Shown here in pieces: positions 9,820 through 19,194 of a stretch of 64,000 nucleotides of DNA. The DNA is from Streptomyces fulvorobeus (GTDB lineage Bacteria > Actinomycetota > Actinomycetes > Streptomycetales > Streptomycetaceae), in contig NZ_BLWC01000001.1 in assembly GCF_013167895.1 (NCBI RefSeq), positions 5,456,001-5,520,000 of the forward strand, read 5' to 3'. Made by a program: the position numbers and the translations under genes. A model generated the notes under the pieces. The model saw nothing but the letters and a program-made list of their open reading frames with translations, searched no databases and was not told the DNA's origin. The first letter of the stretch is position 1, and every line of letters starts with the position of its first letter.

Positions 9820-11874
9820 ATGGCAGCACGTGATCGACCGGATATCGGTGCGGAGAAACGGCTGGCCCTCAACCGCATGGGCACGTTCGACTGGGATCTC
9901 GAACGGTCCACGCTCGTGCTCGACGAGGGCGGGCTGGCCGTCTTCGACCTGCGCCCGGACGAGTTCGACGGCATGGCCGATTCGCTGGTCCGGCGCGTGC
10001 CCCCCGAGGAGTGCGCCCGGCTGGAGACCGCGCTCGGCAAGGCCGTGGACGCCGGGCAGTCGTCCTACGGCGGCTACTTCCAGATCCGGCGCCGTGACGG
10101 CCTCCGCCAGTGGACCCACGTGCGCGGCCACATCGTCCGCGACGAGCGGGGCGTGCCGTTCCGGATACTCGGCATCGTACGGAACGCCCTATCGGACCTC
10201 GCCGAGTTCAGCGTGGTCAGCCCGCTCGAAGCGGGCAGGCAGCGCATGACCGCCATGGTCCAGGGCACCACCGACGCCCTGTCCCAGGCGGTGACCGTCG
10301 AGGACGTCACCGCCGCACTCACCGGCGCCGGGGGAATGGAGCGCTTCGGCGCCGACGGACTCGTCCTGGGGCTGGTCGAGGGCAGCGACCTCAAACTCAT
10401 CGGCCTCGCGGGCGAACCGATGTCCATCCTCAGCGAACTCACGCTCGACGACGTCGACCACTCGCTGCCGCTCGCCGAGGCCGTCCTCACCCAGCAGCCG
10501 CGCTTCGTGGCCTCGCTGCCCCAGCTCGCCGACCGTTTCCCGCGCCTGGGCCCCTACATCAGGCGCCGCCGCCTCGACGCGGCGGCCTTCCTGCCGCTGG
10601 TGGCCCAGGCGCGCTCCATCGGCGGGCTGGGACTCTTCTTCCGCGAGCGCACCGAGTTCTCCGCCGAGGACCGCACTCTGTGCGTCGGCCTCGCGGGTAT
10701 CGTCGCGCAGTCACTCCAGCGGGCCATCCTCTTCGACGAGGAGCGCAAGTTCGCGACCGACCTCCAGTCCTCGATGCTGCCGCGCCACATCCCCGACGTG
10801 GACGGCGCCGAGATCGCGGTGCGCTACCGGACCGCGTGGAGCGGCCGGGACGTGGGCGGTGACTGGTACGACGTGATCGTGCTGCCCAGAGGGCGCATCG
10901 GACTCGTCGTGGGAGACGTCCAGGGGCACGACACCCACGCCGCGGCCATCATGGGACAGCTCCGGATAGCGCTGCGCGCGTACGCGGCCGAGGGCCACAC
11001 CCCGTCCACCGTGCTGGCCCGCGCCTCACGCTTCCTGGCGGAGCTCGACACCGAGCGCTTCGCCACCTGTACGTACGCGCAGGTCGACCTCGCATCGGGA
11101 GCCGTGAAGGCGGTCCGGGCCGGGCACCTGGGGCCGATGGTCCGGCACACCGACGGCCGGATCGGCTGGCCCCGGCTGCGCGGCGGGCTCCCGCTGGGGC
11201 TCGCGACGGTGTTCGGTGACGACGAGTACCCCGAGACCCGTCTCGACCTGGTGCCCGGCGAGACCCTCCTCCTGTGCACCGACGGGCTCGTGGAGACACC
11301 GGGCCTCGACATCGAGGTGGGACTCGACGCCCTGGCCGAGGCCGTGCGCACCGGGCCCGCCGCGGCGGAGGCCCTCGCCGACCACGTGACGGAAGGGCTG
11401 TGGGGGCGGGCGAAGTCGGGCGACGACATCGCCCTGCTCGTCCTGCGCAGATCCCCGGACCTGGGGACGGCGCAGGCCCCGCGCATCCACCAGTACGTCC
11501 ACCAGGCCGATCCCGAAGGGCTGGCCGAGGCCCGCGCTGTGCTGCGGCACAGCCTCGAACACTGGGGTCTCGGCACGCTCGCCGACGATGTGGAGGTGGC
11601 GGCGGGTGAGCTGCTCGGCAACGTCCTCCTGCACACGGAGGGCGGCGCTGTCGTCACCCTGGAGGTACTGCTGGAGCCGGACCGGCGCATCCGGCTGTGG
11701 GTCAACGACCGCTCCAGCGTCCGGCCCCACCGCCGCACACCGGGCGAGGCGGCGACCTCCGGGCGGGGGATGATGATGATCGAGGCGGTCGCCGACCGCT
11801 GGGGTGTGGAGCCCAGGGGTGAGGGAAAGGCGGTGTGGTGCGAGTTCGTGCCACCGCCCGCCGCGCGGGAGTGA
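9820..11874 (+). CDS. PAS-GAF-SpoIIE phosphatase-HATPase regulator
   Basis: An intact 684-residue cytoplasmic protein. Order: a PAS domain (about residues 15-140, ending in the FRILGIVRN strand), a GAF domain (about 165-315), a PP2C/SpoIIE phosphatase domain (about 330-545; GGDWYDV, GDVQGHD, LCTDGLVE) and a C-terminal HATPase_c domain (about 560-680; ELLGNVLLH and GRGMMMIEA). Such proteins read a cytosolic signal through PAS/GAF and control partner-switching of anti-sigma factors by dephosphorylating antagonist proteins. It lacks the membrane sensor of the related protein at the left edge. The start has GGAG about eight bases upstream. It is convergent with the fucosidase gene; a hairpin separates the two ends. 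Confidence 0.92.
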   Translation: MAARDRPDIGAEKRLALNRMGTFDWDLERSTLVLDEGGLAVFDLRPDEFDGMADSLVRRVPPEECARLETALGKAVDAGQSSYGGYFQIRRRDGLRQWTHVRGHIVRDERGVPFRILGIVRNALSDLAEFSVVSPLEAGRQRMTAMVQGTTDALSQAVTVEDVTAALTGAGGMERFGADGLVLGLVEGSDLKLIGLAGEPMSILSELTLDDVDHSLPLAEAVLTQQPRFVASLPQLADRFPRLGPYIRRRRLDAAAFLPLVAQARSIGGLGLFFRERTEFSAEDRTLCVGLAGIVAQSLQRAILFDEERKFATDLQSSMLPRHIPDVDGAEIAVRYRTAWSGRDVGGDWYDVIVLPRGRIGLVVGDVQGHDTHAAAIMGQLRIALRAYAAEGHTPSTVLARASRFLAELDTERFATCTYAQVDLASGAVKAVRAGHLGPMVRHTDGRIGWPRLRGGLPLGLATVFGDDEYPETRLDLVPGETLLLCTDGLVETPGLDIEVGLDALAEAVRTGPAAAEALADHVTEGLWGRAKSGDDIALLVLRRSPDLGTAQAPRIHQYVHQADPEGLAEARAVLRHSLEHWGLGTLADDVEVAAGELLGNVLLHTEGGAVVTLEVLLEPDRRIRLWVNDRSSVRPHRRTPGEAATSGRGMMMIEAVADRWGVEPRGEGKAVWCEFVPPPAARE

Positions 11875-11889
11875 CACCGCAAGGGGACG

Positions 11890-11915
11890 GGATCACCCGG
11901 TCCGCGCGGTGATCC
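11890..11915. terminator. Hairpin between convergent genes
   Basis: Perfect eight-base arms GGATCACC (11890-11897) and GGTGATCC (11908-11915) enclose a ten-base loop, 16 bases after the phosphatase stop. It overlaps the last codons of the opposing fucosidase gene and could end transcription from both sides. Confidence 0.45.
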
Positions 11916-14345
11916 GGTACTCCCCGCCCGCCTCCGTCGGCAGGACCAGCACACCGTCCCGCGCCGTGTGACCGCCGGGCCGCCCGTCCGCCCGCCGGAC
12001 GCGGAACGGCCCGTCGAACAGCGGGCTCCGCACCTTCGCCGTCATCCCGCTGCCGGACACGATCCGGATCTCCGTCGCCGCGCCGTGCCGCCAGTCCACG
12101 CCCACGGTGAAGTCCCCCGGGCGCGCAGCCCTTCGTACGAACCCTGCTCCGCCCACCGCGCGGGCAGCGCGGGCAGGACGTCCACGAATCCGCCGCGGCT
12201 GTGACTCTGCAGGAGCATCTCCGCGATCCCGGCCGTGGCACCGAAGTTGCCGTCGATCTGGAACGGCGGATGGGTGTCCCAGAGATTGGGCAGGGTGCTG
12301 GACCTGAGCTGTTCGGCGAGCATCTTCGCCGCATGGTCGCCGTCCCCCAGCCGGGCCCAGAAGTTGATCTTCCACGCCTTGGACCAGCCGGTTCCGCCGT
12401 CGCCGCGCGCCGCAAGCGAGACGCGGGCCGCCTCCGCGTGGGCCGAGCCGCGCTCGATCCGGCGGCCGGGATGCAGGGCGAAGAGGTGCGAGGCGTGTCG
12501 GTGGGTGTCGGCCGGGTCGTCGAGATCGGCCTTCCACTCCTGGAGCTGGCCCCAGGAGCCGATCCGCAGACCCGGGTCCAGTGCGCCGAGCGCCGCCCTC
12601 AGCTCCGTACGGAACGCCTCGTCCCCGCCCAGGACTTCGGCGGCCTCCAGGGTGTTCGTCAGCAGGTCCGACACGATCTGCTGGGAGATCGACGCGCTCG
12701 CGGTGAACGCGCCCTGCTCGGGCGAGTAACTGGGCGATACCACCCGTGTCCCGTCGCGCGGATCGGTGTGCAGGTTCGCCAGCCAGAAGCGGGCCGCCTC
12801 CTCCATCGCGGGATAGGCGTGCACGCGCAGGAACTCCGCGTCCAGGTGGAACAGGTAGTGCTCGTAGAGCTGTTGCACCAGCCAGCCGTTCGCCTCCGGC
12901 ATCCAGAAGGAGGTGGGCCAGTCGTGCACCCCCGTGAAGCCGAAGGGGTTGGTGTTCTGGTGGACCACCCAGCCCTCGGTACCGAACATCGTCGCGGCGG
13001 TCCCGCGCCCCGGCTCGCGCAGTCGCTCGACGAACCGCTGGTAGGGCTCGGCGGTCTCCGCGAGGTTCGTCGGTTCGGCCGGCCAGTAGTTCATCTGGAT
13101 GTTGATGTTGGTGTGGTAGTCCCCGCTCCAGGGAGGGGTGTTGGAGTTGTTCCAGACGCCCTGGAGGTTGGCGGGGAGCGAGCCCGGGCGTGAGGAGGCG
13201 ATCAGCAGATACCGGCCGTAGCCGAAGTAGAGGGACTCCAGCGCCAGGTCGGCGGGGCCGGTACGGTCCGCGGGGCCGGCGGAGCCGGGGGATTCGCCGC
13301 CCGCGTACGCGTGGAGCAGCCGGTCGGTGGGGATGTCAGGCATCCGCCCGCCCAGATCGAGCCGCACCCGGTCGAACAGGGCGCGGTGGTCCTCGACATG
13401 GGCGGCGCGCAGCTCCTCGTAGGGCTGCGCCGCCGCCCTGTCCACGGTGGCCGTCACGCGTGCGTGGGGGTCCTCGCCGCGGTACCGGGGACAGCTGTCG
13501 GCGTAGTCGGTCCCGGCGGAGAAGACGAACGTCGCGCTGTCCGCGCCGGTCACGGTGATCCGGCCGTCATCGTAGGTCAGGGTGCCGCCGTGGTGGAGGA
13601 CCCGCACCTGGCCCTCGTACACCAGGCCGTTGTCGTCGAGCACGCCGCGGATCAGCAGCCGTCCGCCCCGGGCCGTCACCGAGGCCCCCTTCCGCGCCGC
13701 GGCGAAGCCCAGCGTGAACGACACCTGGCCGGGTCGGTCGGCGGCGAGCCGGCCGGCGACCACCTGGGCGGGGTGGCTGGCGAAGTACTCACGGCTGAAG
13801 CGGGTGCGGACGCCGCCACCCTGCCGCGGCTCCTGTCTCCGCTCGCCGCCGTCGCGCGCGTCCCCGTAGGAGACCGTGGCGAGTGCCTGCGCGATGTCGA
13901 GGCCGCGCCGGTAACCGGCGGGGGAGGCCGGAGCGTCCGGCACGTCGAAAACGAGTTCGCCGAAGTCCTGGTAGTTGCCGAAGCCGGGAATCCCGTCCGT
14001 GTCCGCGTACGCCGGATTACCGAGCCGCCGGGCCACCTCGCCGGGGTCCATCGCCCCCTCCTCGTCGATGATCCGCCGCACCTCGGCGAGCGCGTCGGGC
14101 CGGGGCGCGGGCCAGTTCCCGTGGGCGTATCCCTCCTTGCTCCCGGGGCCGCCGGTCCAGAGCGACTTCTCGTTGAGCTGGAGCCGCTCGCGGGCCACCC
14201 CGCCGAACACCATGACGCCCAGGGCCCCGTTGCCGAGCGGCAACGCCTCACGCTCCCAGTCGGTCGCGGGAACGCCGTACCAGAGGGTGTGCCCGGCGGC
14301 GGTATGCGTAGGTGAGGACTCGCGGCCAGAGATCGGATGACTCAT
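11893..14345 (-). CDS. GH95 family alpha-L-fucosidase-like glycoside hydrolase (apparent frameshift)
   Basis: A GH95-type glycoside hydrolase. Members cleave terminal alpha-L-fucose, some alpha-L-galactose. The N-terminal sandwich begins LWYGVPATDWEREALPLGNG; the (alpha/alpha)6 core carries PANLQGVWNNSNTPPW, the DYHTNINIQMNYWP segment and the family hallmark FQIDGNFGATAGIAEM. The frame breaks at a C5 run (12114-12118; G5 on the coding strand): one frame ends GLRARG and the other resumes DFTVGVDWRHG. Adding one base gives 817 residues, normal for the family. The start at 14345 (MSHPIS) has an AGGG about nine bases upstream and is preferred over the in-frame ATG at 14381. No signal peptide is seen, suggesting cytoplasmic action on imported oligosaccharides. 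Confidence 0.85.
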
Positions 14346-14590
14346 GCGGTGAACCCTATGAGTGCGGCGCCAGTACGACAAGGAGAAACCAGAGGGCTGA
14401 GCTCCGGCGGCAAGACATCGGATGAGCGCTTCCGGCCGGACCCCTCACTTCCTCGGACAAGGTGCGGGCGCCCGCCGCGTCCGTGCTTGGACGCGCCTCG
14501 TGGTCGGCCGTGGTCAGGGACTCGTGGGGCGCGCGCTGGGACCGGGTCGGGTTCCGCCGCTGGGACAGCCGTGGGCGCTGTGCGGAAGGA

Positions 14591-15013
14591 TCAGCTCCCC
14601 GGCCCCGCGGACGGGAATGCGTACCGCAGGTGGAGACGAGCTGTCGATGTCGGCATCGCGGCCTTCGGCTCGTCCTGGGTGCCCAGCATTCCCTGGATCG
14701 AGTGGAAGGCGGTGTTCCGGCCGAGTTCGCGACCGCCGACGATGATGAGGCGGCCGCCGTTGGCCTCGCCCCTCCGGCGGCCCCGGCCCTCGTAAATGAT
14801 TCCGTGGGGACGGACCAGGAAGTAGGACAGGATGCCCTCGGCTTCATACCAGTGATCCGAGAAAATTCCCGCTGTATTTCTTCGGCAGGTCGTCTCCGAG
14901 CCCGAGGAGAACGATCTCCTTTCCCCGATGAACACGCCGCCGTTGTCGCGCTCTGGAACAAGGGGAATGTACTGGGCCCAGGTGGACCGCCTCTCCATGG
15001 TGACGGACGCCAT
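14591..15013 (-). CDS. Hypothetical protein
   Basis: I do not recognise this 140-residue product. It begins MASVTMERRSTWAQYIPLVP and has a glycine/arginine-rich middle (EGRGRRRGEANGG), a hydrophobic strand LIIVGG, and the segment GMLGTQDEPKAAM. There is no signal peptide or membrane helix. Codon use is less G/C-biased than that of its neighbours (AAT, ACA, ATT, AGA and CGA codons occur), which may mean transfer or weak constraint. The ribosome site is poor; GAGGA lies about 19 bases before the ATG. A missing G in the G4 run before the stop would extend the product by about 30 residues, so the C-terminus is uncertain. It lies downstream of the I36-like genes but beyond a strong hairpin, so it may be transcribed separately. 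Confidence 0.5.
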   Translation of the reverse strand: MASVTMERRSTWAQYIPLVPERDNGGVFIGERRSFSSGSETTCRRNTAGIFSDHWYEAEGILSYFLVRPHGIIYEGRGRRRGEANGGRLIIVGGRELGRNTAFHSIQGMLGTQDEPKAAMPTSTARLHLRYAFPSAGPGS

Positions 15014-15062
15014 TTCTGGTGATCACTGTTTTCCTCGGGAACTTGGGCTGAGGCATGCGGAA

Positions 15063-15129
15063 GCTCGGCCCGTGGCCCATCCCGCAGTTTGAGCCGCCTG
15101 CGTCACGGGGACGGGGGCACGGGCCGAGC
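15063..15129. terminator. Long-stem hairpin behind the I36-like genes
   Basis: Twelve-base perfect arms GCTCGGCCCGTG (15063-15074) and CACGGGCCGAGC (15118-15129) enclose 43 bases with further partial pairing. It begins 13 bases after the stop of the minus-strand gene at 15143 and is the best terminator candidate for that operon. Confidence 0.55.
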
Positions 15130-15142
15130 CGTACCGAAGGGT

Positions 15143-15577
15143 TCAGATGGCGCACTCCGATGCCCACACCCACCGGTGGGAGCGGACGGAGCTCACGGAA
15201 CGGCCGTCGGGGAACTTCGGCTCCGACGCGTCGCTCACGGGTTCCGAACGAGTCAGGCACGCGTGGTCACCGGTGTGGTTGCGACCCTGGTAGAGCTTGA
15301 CGGCCATGCCGTAGGACCCCTTGTGGAGCACGGCCCCCGCCTCACCGAGGTCGACGCCCCGGACGGGCCCGGAGGCGTCACCCCAGTCCGAGTCGTCGGT
15401 CGTGGTCCTGGCGAGGAGCCCGGTGCAGTCGGTGTTCGCGTAGATGTGCAAGTAGCCCGGCGCCGTGCTGTTCCACGCGTTGTCGCACGCGGCCGAAGCC
15501 CGAGCGCCGGTCGCCGGGACGATGATGCCGAGAGCCGCGAGGGCGAGCGTCGCGAACGCGGCGGGGATTTTGCGCAT
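15143..15577 (-). CDS. Secreted I36-like (crystallin-fold) small protein, copy B
   Basis: A 144-residue exported protein starting MRKIPAAFATLALAALG, a clear Sec signal peptide with cleavage after ARA-S or nearby. The mature part has four or more cysteines and the pattern CDNAWNS, DCTGLL, DWGD, LYQGRNHTGDHACL and SHRWVWASEC. It resembles the beta/gamma-crystallin-like fold of streptomycete metalloproteinase inhibitors (peptidase family I36), but inhibitory activity is inferred only from that resemblance. ATG at 15577 has AAGGAGAG seven bases upstream; longer in-frame starts are rejected. It is a diverged tandem paralogue of the gene at 15673-16131, sharing the leader, CNxAWN start, DWG core and SHRW ending. 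Confidence 0.78.
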   Translation of the reverse strand: MRKIPAAFATLALAALGIIVPATGARASAACDNAWNSTAPGYLHIYANTDCTGLLARTTTDDSDWGDASGPVRGVDLGEAGAVLHKGSYGMAVKLYQGRNHTGDHACLTRSEPVSDASEPKFPDGRSVSSVRSHRWVWASECAI

Positions 15578-15672
15578 GGTCTCTCCTTGTCTCGCATGCT
15601 GCCCGTGGCCCGCCGGGAGGCGGCGGGCCACGGGGTGGGCACACGGGTCAGCCGTGCGGGTGGGTGGCCGGG

Positions 15673-16131
15673 TCAGGAGTTGAGGGTCGCGCCGCACCCG
15701 CTCCAGATCCACCGGTGGGAGCTGATCTGGTTGTTCACCTCGACGCCGCTGGTGAAGTACTGATTGTCGAGAGTGTCCATGTACTTCTCGCCCTGGGTGA
15801 GGCAGGTGTGGCCGCCCGCCCAGTCATCCCCCGTTCCGTTGAAGAGCTGGACGCGCATGGTGGTCGTGCCCTTGTGGATGAGGGACGTCGCCTGGTTGGT
15901 GTCGCTGCCCTGGAAGGAGCCGGTGCTGTTGCCCCAGTCCTGGTCCTGGCCCTCCGTGATGCCGAGGCGGTCGCCGCCGCAGTTGGTGCCGTTGTACGCG
16001 ACGAAGTTGCCGGCGGCGGTGGCGTTCCACGCGTTGTTGCAGGCGGTGGAGGCGTGCGCGCTCGTTGCCGGGACGATGGCTCCGAGGCCCGCGAGGCCGA
16101 GGGTTGCGGCCGTGGCCAGTATCTTGCGCAT
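15673..16131 (-). CDS. Secreted I36-like (crystallin-fold) small protein, copy A
   Basis: A 152-residue exported protein. The leader MRKILATAATLGLAGLG is nearly the same as in copy B, with cleavage expected after AHA-S. The mature part contains CNNAWNA, TNCGGDRL, DQDWGNS, VQLFNG, GGHTCL and SSHRWIWSGCG, matching copy B segment by segment. AAGGAG lies eight bases before the ATG. It sits between the lipoprotein gene and copy B on the same strand with gaps of about 95 bases, so the three probably form one operon, with duplication giving copies A and B. The function is unproven: protease inhibition by analogy with I36, or simply a stable secreted cell-surface protein. Confidence 0.8.
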   Translation of the reverse strand: MRKILATAATLGLAGLGAIVPATSAHASTACNNAWNATAAGNFVAYNGTNCGGDRLGITEGQDQDWGNSTGSFQGSDTNQATSLIHKGTTTMRVQLFNGTGDDWAGGHTCLTQGEKYMDTLDNQYFTSGVEVNNQISSHRWIWSGCGATLNS

Positions 16132-16227
16132 GGTGGATCACTCCTTGTGTGTGGGTGCGGTGTTGCGGTTCCGCGGCGGTGGCGCCGCGGAAGTCTGGAT
16201 GCCTGGGCCCGGGGCGGTGAGTGCGGG

Positions 16228-17163
16228 TCAGGCCGTCGAGCCGGTGATCGCCTCCGCCCGGGCGAGTGCGTCGAGGCTCATGCGCTGGTAGATGGCGATG
16301 TGGTCGCCGTGATGCGGGAGTTGCTTTCTCCGGTACTCGGTTTCGAGCGCGCGTGCCCTCCTGGTCAAAGGGGTCTTGTTGGCGCAGGTGGCCTCGGCGA
16401 CCGCCAGGTCGACCTCGACGGCGTACCCCTTCTCCTCGCTCAGGCCCTCGGTGAGCTCCGGCAACTTCTCGCGGGCTTGCGACGGGTCGGCGTAGTCGTG
16501 GCCCGCCGCCCGCATGCACGCCGACCACTCCTTGACCGCGCCCGTGAAACGCTGGTCCTTGACGAGGTCCGCCGCGTACAGGGGCGTCAGGTTCGTGGCC
16601 GTCTTCTCGGCTCGGAACCAGGTTTCGAAGTCCCCGTACAGCCGGCCCTTGGCGTCGGCCAGGCAGCTGTCTCGTGGTGTCTGGACGGCGCCGCCGGCGG
16701 GCAGCTCGGCCGTCAGCATCCCGCTCGACGGCGAGCCAAGGAGCGCGTCGCTGTACCGGACGCCCTGCTCCTGCGAGAGCGTCTTGGCGTACGCGCTGTT
16801 CGGGTCGTCGCGCTGGATGTTCTGGGCCTTCGCATGAAGCCGGCTTCCGTAACCGTTTCTCTTCGCCCAGCCGACGTCGGTCAGAAAGGAACCGTTGCCG
16901 CTCAGGTCGTCGACCGTCGGCAGCGCCCCCACCCAGTACGTGAAGCCCGCCTTCTCCATGCACTCCTTCACGAGCAGTTGCTCGGCACGCCGTACGAGGA
17001 TCTCCTCGCGGTCGGTCAACTCGCGGCCCTGGCGCCCTGCTTCGGCGGCGTTGTGTGGACGGTCGGCTCCGGCCGGATCGGCCGTCGCCGCCCCGGTGCA
17101 GCCGGCGGTGGTGGCGGCGACGATCACGACACTCGCGCAGGCCGAACTGAACATGCGCCTCAT
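16228..17163 (-). CDS. Putative lipoprotein of unknown function
   Basis: A 311-residue product. The start MRRMFSSACASVVIVAATTAGC gives a short basic N-terminus, a hydrophobic segment and a lipobox-like TAGC with cysteine at about residue 22, so it is probably a lipid-anchored outer-face protein, though T rather than L/V at -3 is not ideal. The mature part is mostly helical and polar with conserved-looking ECMEKAGF, ACMRAAGHDYADP and EATCANK elements containing three further cysteines. Families of this type are common in Streptomyces but have no assigned function that I know. ATG at 17163 is chosen over 17295 because the longer version would bury the signal sequence. It is probably the first gene of the operon with the two I36-like genes. 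Confidence 0.68.
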   Translation of the reverse strand: MRRMFSSACASVVIVAATTAGCTGAATADPAGADRPHNAAEAGRQGRELTDREEILVRRAEQLLVKECMEKAGFTYWVGALPTVDDLSGNGSFLTDVGWAKRNGYGSRLHAKAQNIQRDDPNSAYAKTLSQEQGVRYSDALLGSPSSGMLTAELPAGGAVQTPRDSCLADAKGRLYGDFETWFRAEKTATNLTPLYAADLVKDQRFTGAVKEWSACMRAAGHDYADPSQAREKLPELTEGLSEEKGYAVEVDLAVAEATCANKTPLTRRARALETEYRRKQLPHHGDHIAIYQRMSLDALARAEAITGSTA

Positions 17164-17284
17164 GCCCGTTGCACCCCCGTTTATCGCGTATTGATTTCCG
17201 CGACCTACGATCGCCCAGCTGACCGTGTTGAACCAATGCTGTTGCGCTGTAGAGCAAAAGCCGTGCTCAACGAGGGAGAACGAC

Positions 17285-18301
17285 ATGCTCCGCATTCATT
17301 TCCGTGACGCGGACCTGGCCAGAACCAGGCTCGCCGCCGCTCTCGATCCGCTCTGGGAAGTCGCCGCGAGTCTCCACCGACTGCAGTCGCGTAAGGGGCG
17401 GTGGGCGTACGTCGGGTGGTATCGCACGACACGGCATCAGCTGCGGGAGAAAGGGCTGGAGCGTGTCCTGCGGAGTGTCTTCCTGCCCTTGTATCCAAGG
17501 GCCGCGTATTTTCCGGACTTTCTGACTCCGGCCGGTGCCGTGGGTGACTTGGATGCGGGACTGGAGTTGATTCTGGCCACATCTCCGCAACGGGTCCTGA
17601 AGGAGATGGCCCTCCTCAACCGGACCGTCGGAGCGCCTTCGTGGGGCGGGCAGCTGGCCCGGCTGGAAGCGCGCAAGGAGCTGGTGGTGATGGTGCGCGC
17701 GTACTACGAGACGGTTGTCGCCCCTCACGAGGAGCAGGCGCAGGCCCGGATCGAGGCCGAGCGGGCGGCGCGCGCCCGTGGTTTCCTGGCCGGCGGAGTC
17801 GAGGGCATGCTCTCGGGACTCGGGCCCATGCTGCGCTGGCGTCCTCCCGTCCTGGAGGTGATCTACCCCAGGCAGACCGAGGACCGGGACCTGTATCTGA
17901 ACGGCCGTGGGCTCACGCTCGTCCCTTCGTACTTCAACTGGGCTGAGCCGGTCGCCTTCGCCGACCCGGAACTGCCGCCCGTGCTCTGGTACTCACTGCT
18001 CCACGAGCCGGACGCCGGATACGCCACGGACAACTCCGTGGGCGCCGGGGCTCCCGGACAGTCCCTGACCACCCTGCTCGGGCGCGCCCGGGCGATCGCT
18101 CTGTACGCCGCGTCCGCCGGCGCCACGACCGGCGAGATCGCCCGTGCCGCAGGCGTCTCGGCGTCCTCCGCCAGCAGACACGCCACCGCGTTGCGCGACG
18201 CGGGCCTCATCACCACCATCCGGAACGGCCCGACCGTGCTGCACACCCTCACACCGGCGGGAGCGTCCGTCCTGCGGGCCGCAACCCGGGCCTCCCGTTG
18301 A
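17285..18301 (+). CDS. ArsR-like winged-helix transcriptional regulator
   Basis: A 338-residue protein. The first 240 residues form a helical domain seen in actinobacterial ArsR-like regulators, with no recognised ligand site. The C-terminal 90 residues are a winged helix-turn-helix (ATTGEIARAAGVSASSASRH with the wing LITTIRNGPTVLHTLT). ATG at 17285 follows GAGGGAGAA; the longer in-frame start at 17225 would add a cysteine-rich leader unlike a protein terminus. It is divergent from the lipoprotein gene with a 121-base gap, which makes that operon a plausible target, though no operator was identified. Confidence 0.75.
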   Translation: MLRIHFRDADLARTRLAAALDPLWEVAASLHRLQSRKGRWAYVGWYRTTRHQLREKGLERVLRSVFLPLYPRAAYFPDFLTPAGAVGDLDAGLELILATSPQRVLKEMALLNRTVGAPSWGGQLARLEARKELVVMVRAYYETVVAPHEEQAQARIEAERAARARGFLAGGVEGMLSGLGPMLRWRPPVLEVIYPRQTEDRDLYLNGRGLTLVPSYFNWAEPVAFADPELPPVLWYSLLHEPDAGYATDNSVGAGAPGQSLTTLLGRARAIALYAASAGATTGEIARAAGVSASSASRHATALRDAGLITTIRNGPTVLHTLTPAGASVLRAATRASR

Positions 18302-18438
18302 CCTCACGTCGTCGCGCGAGTGCGCACCGAACCCCGGCGCGCGGCGGAATGGCGCATATCCGGGTACAGAGTCCCTCCCTCCGCTGCAAGGATGAGCCCG
18401 CCTGTCAGCTCTCTCAACCGGTCCGTGGAGGTCCAGTC

Positions 18439-18795
18439 ATGCGGAGCAGAACACAACGATTCGCCGCCGTCTGCGCGGTGTTGGCCGTAACACTCGGTAC
18501 GGCTGCTGTCGGGAGCGCCGCCGCGGCCGAGGCGGGCGCGGCGGCCGTCGCCTGCCCCAGGGGGTACGTATGTCTCCTGCCCCAGTTCGGCAGTGGCCAG
18601 CCCGTGCTGGTGAAGGAAGGAGACACGGCCAAGTTCTCTCCCGCGCTCACGGTCGCGGAAGTCACCAACGCCACGAGCGTGACGTACTGCGTGATCGGCA
18701 GCCTGAGCTACCCGCTCGGACCCGGCCGGACGCAAACCGGGGTCGGCCAGGTGAACGCCGTGGGGCCGTCGCAGAGCGGCTACTGCCTGCTGTGA
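18439..18795 (+). CDS. Small secreted protein, I36-like
   Basis: A 118-residue exported protein. MRSRTQRFAAVCAVLAVTLG begins a Sec signal peptide with cleavage likely after AAA/AEA. The mature part of about 85 residues opens with CPRGYVCLLPQ, the signature seen at the start of many streptomycete I36-family inhibitor-like proteins, and ends SGYCLL; four cysteines suggest two disulphides. GGAGG lies eight bases before the ATG at 18439. It is about 140 bases behind the ArsR-like gene on the same strand but likely has its own promoter. The role is unknown. It is the third I36-like gene within 4 kb. Confidence 0.72.
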   Translation: MRSRTQRFAAVCAVLAVTLGTAAVGSAAAAEAGAAAVACPRGYVCLLPQFGSGQPVLVKEGDTAKFSPALTVAEVTNATSVTYCVIGSLSYPLGPGRTQTGVGQVNAVGPSQSGYCLL

Positions 18796-18843
18796 CCCGA
18801 TGGGCTCGGCCGACGGCCGTTGTCGTCGTGCCGCGAAGCGAGG

Positions 18844-19194
18844 TCATGTCGAACCGCGCAGTGCTCCCCAGGTATGGGGACCCACCTGGCCGTCGACACC
18901 CCGCCCCTTGTCGCCGCGCCGCGTGAGCTGGGTGCCGGAGTGGTACGTGTACTCGGAGATCCATGGGGAAGTGGCGGGCTCGGCGGTGGTCTTGGCAGGA
19001 GCGCGGGCGCTCCCGCCGGCGCCGCCGCCGCTCCCGCCGTCGCCACCCTCGCCGCCGGTCGCGATGGTCTCCGCCTGGATGGGTGAGGTCTGAGCGCCGC
19101 CCTGGCCGGCGACGGCTCCGGCTGCCCCGGTTCCGGCTTCGGAGGCGAGCCAGGAAACGGCGTGGTCGTGAGCGGGAGTCGAACTCGAGGCACC
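18844..19194 (-). pseudogene. Start-less remnant with peptidoglycan-binding-like C-terminus
   Basis: Directly behind the TGA of the alpha/beta hydrolase, and in the same frame, about 115 codons remain open with the strong G/C third-position bias of a real gene but no start codon. The translation has a low-complexity glycine-rich part (GGEGGDGGSGGGAGGSA), then SPWISEYTYHSGTQLTRRDK, and ends VDGQVGPHTWGALRG before a stop at 18844-18846. The pattern VDG-VGP-TW-AL is the hallmark of the PG_binding_1 domain end. This looks like the 3' part of a cell-wall protein gene whose 5' part is gone. Otherwise the 399-base gap holds nothing I can identify. Confidence 0.42.
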
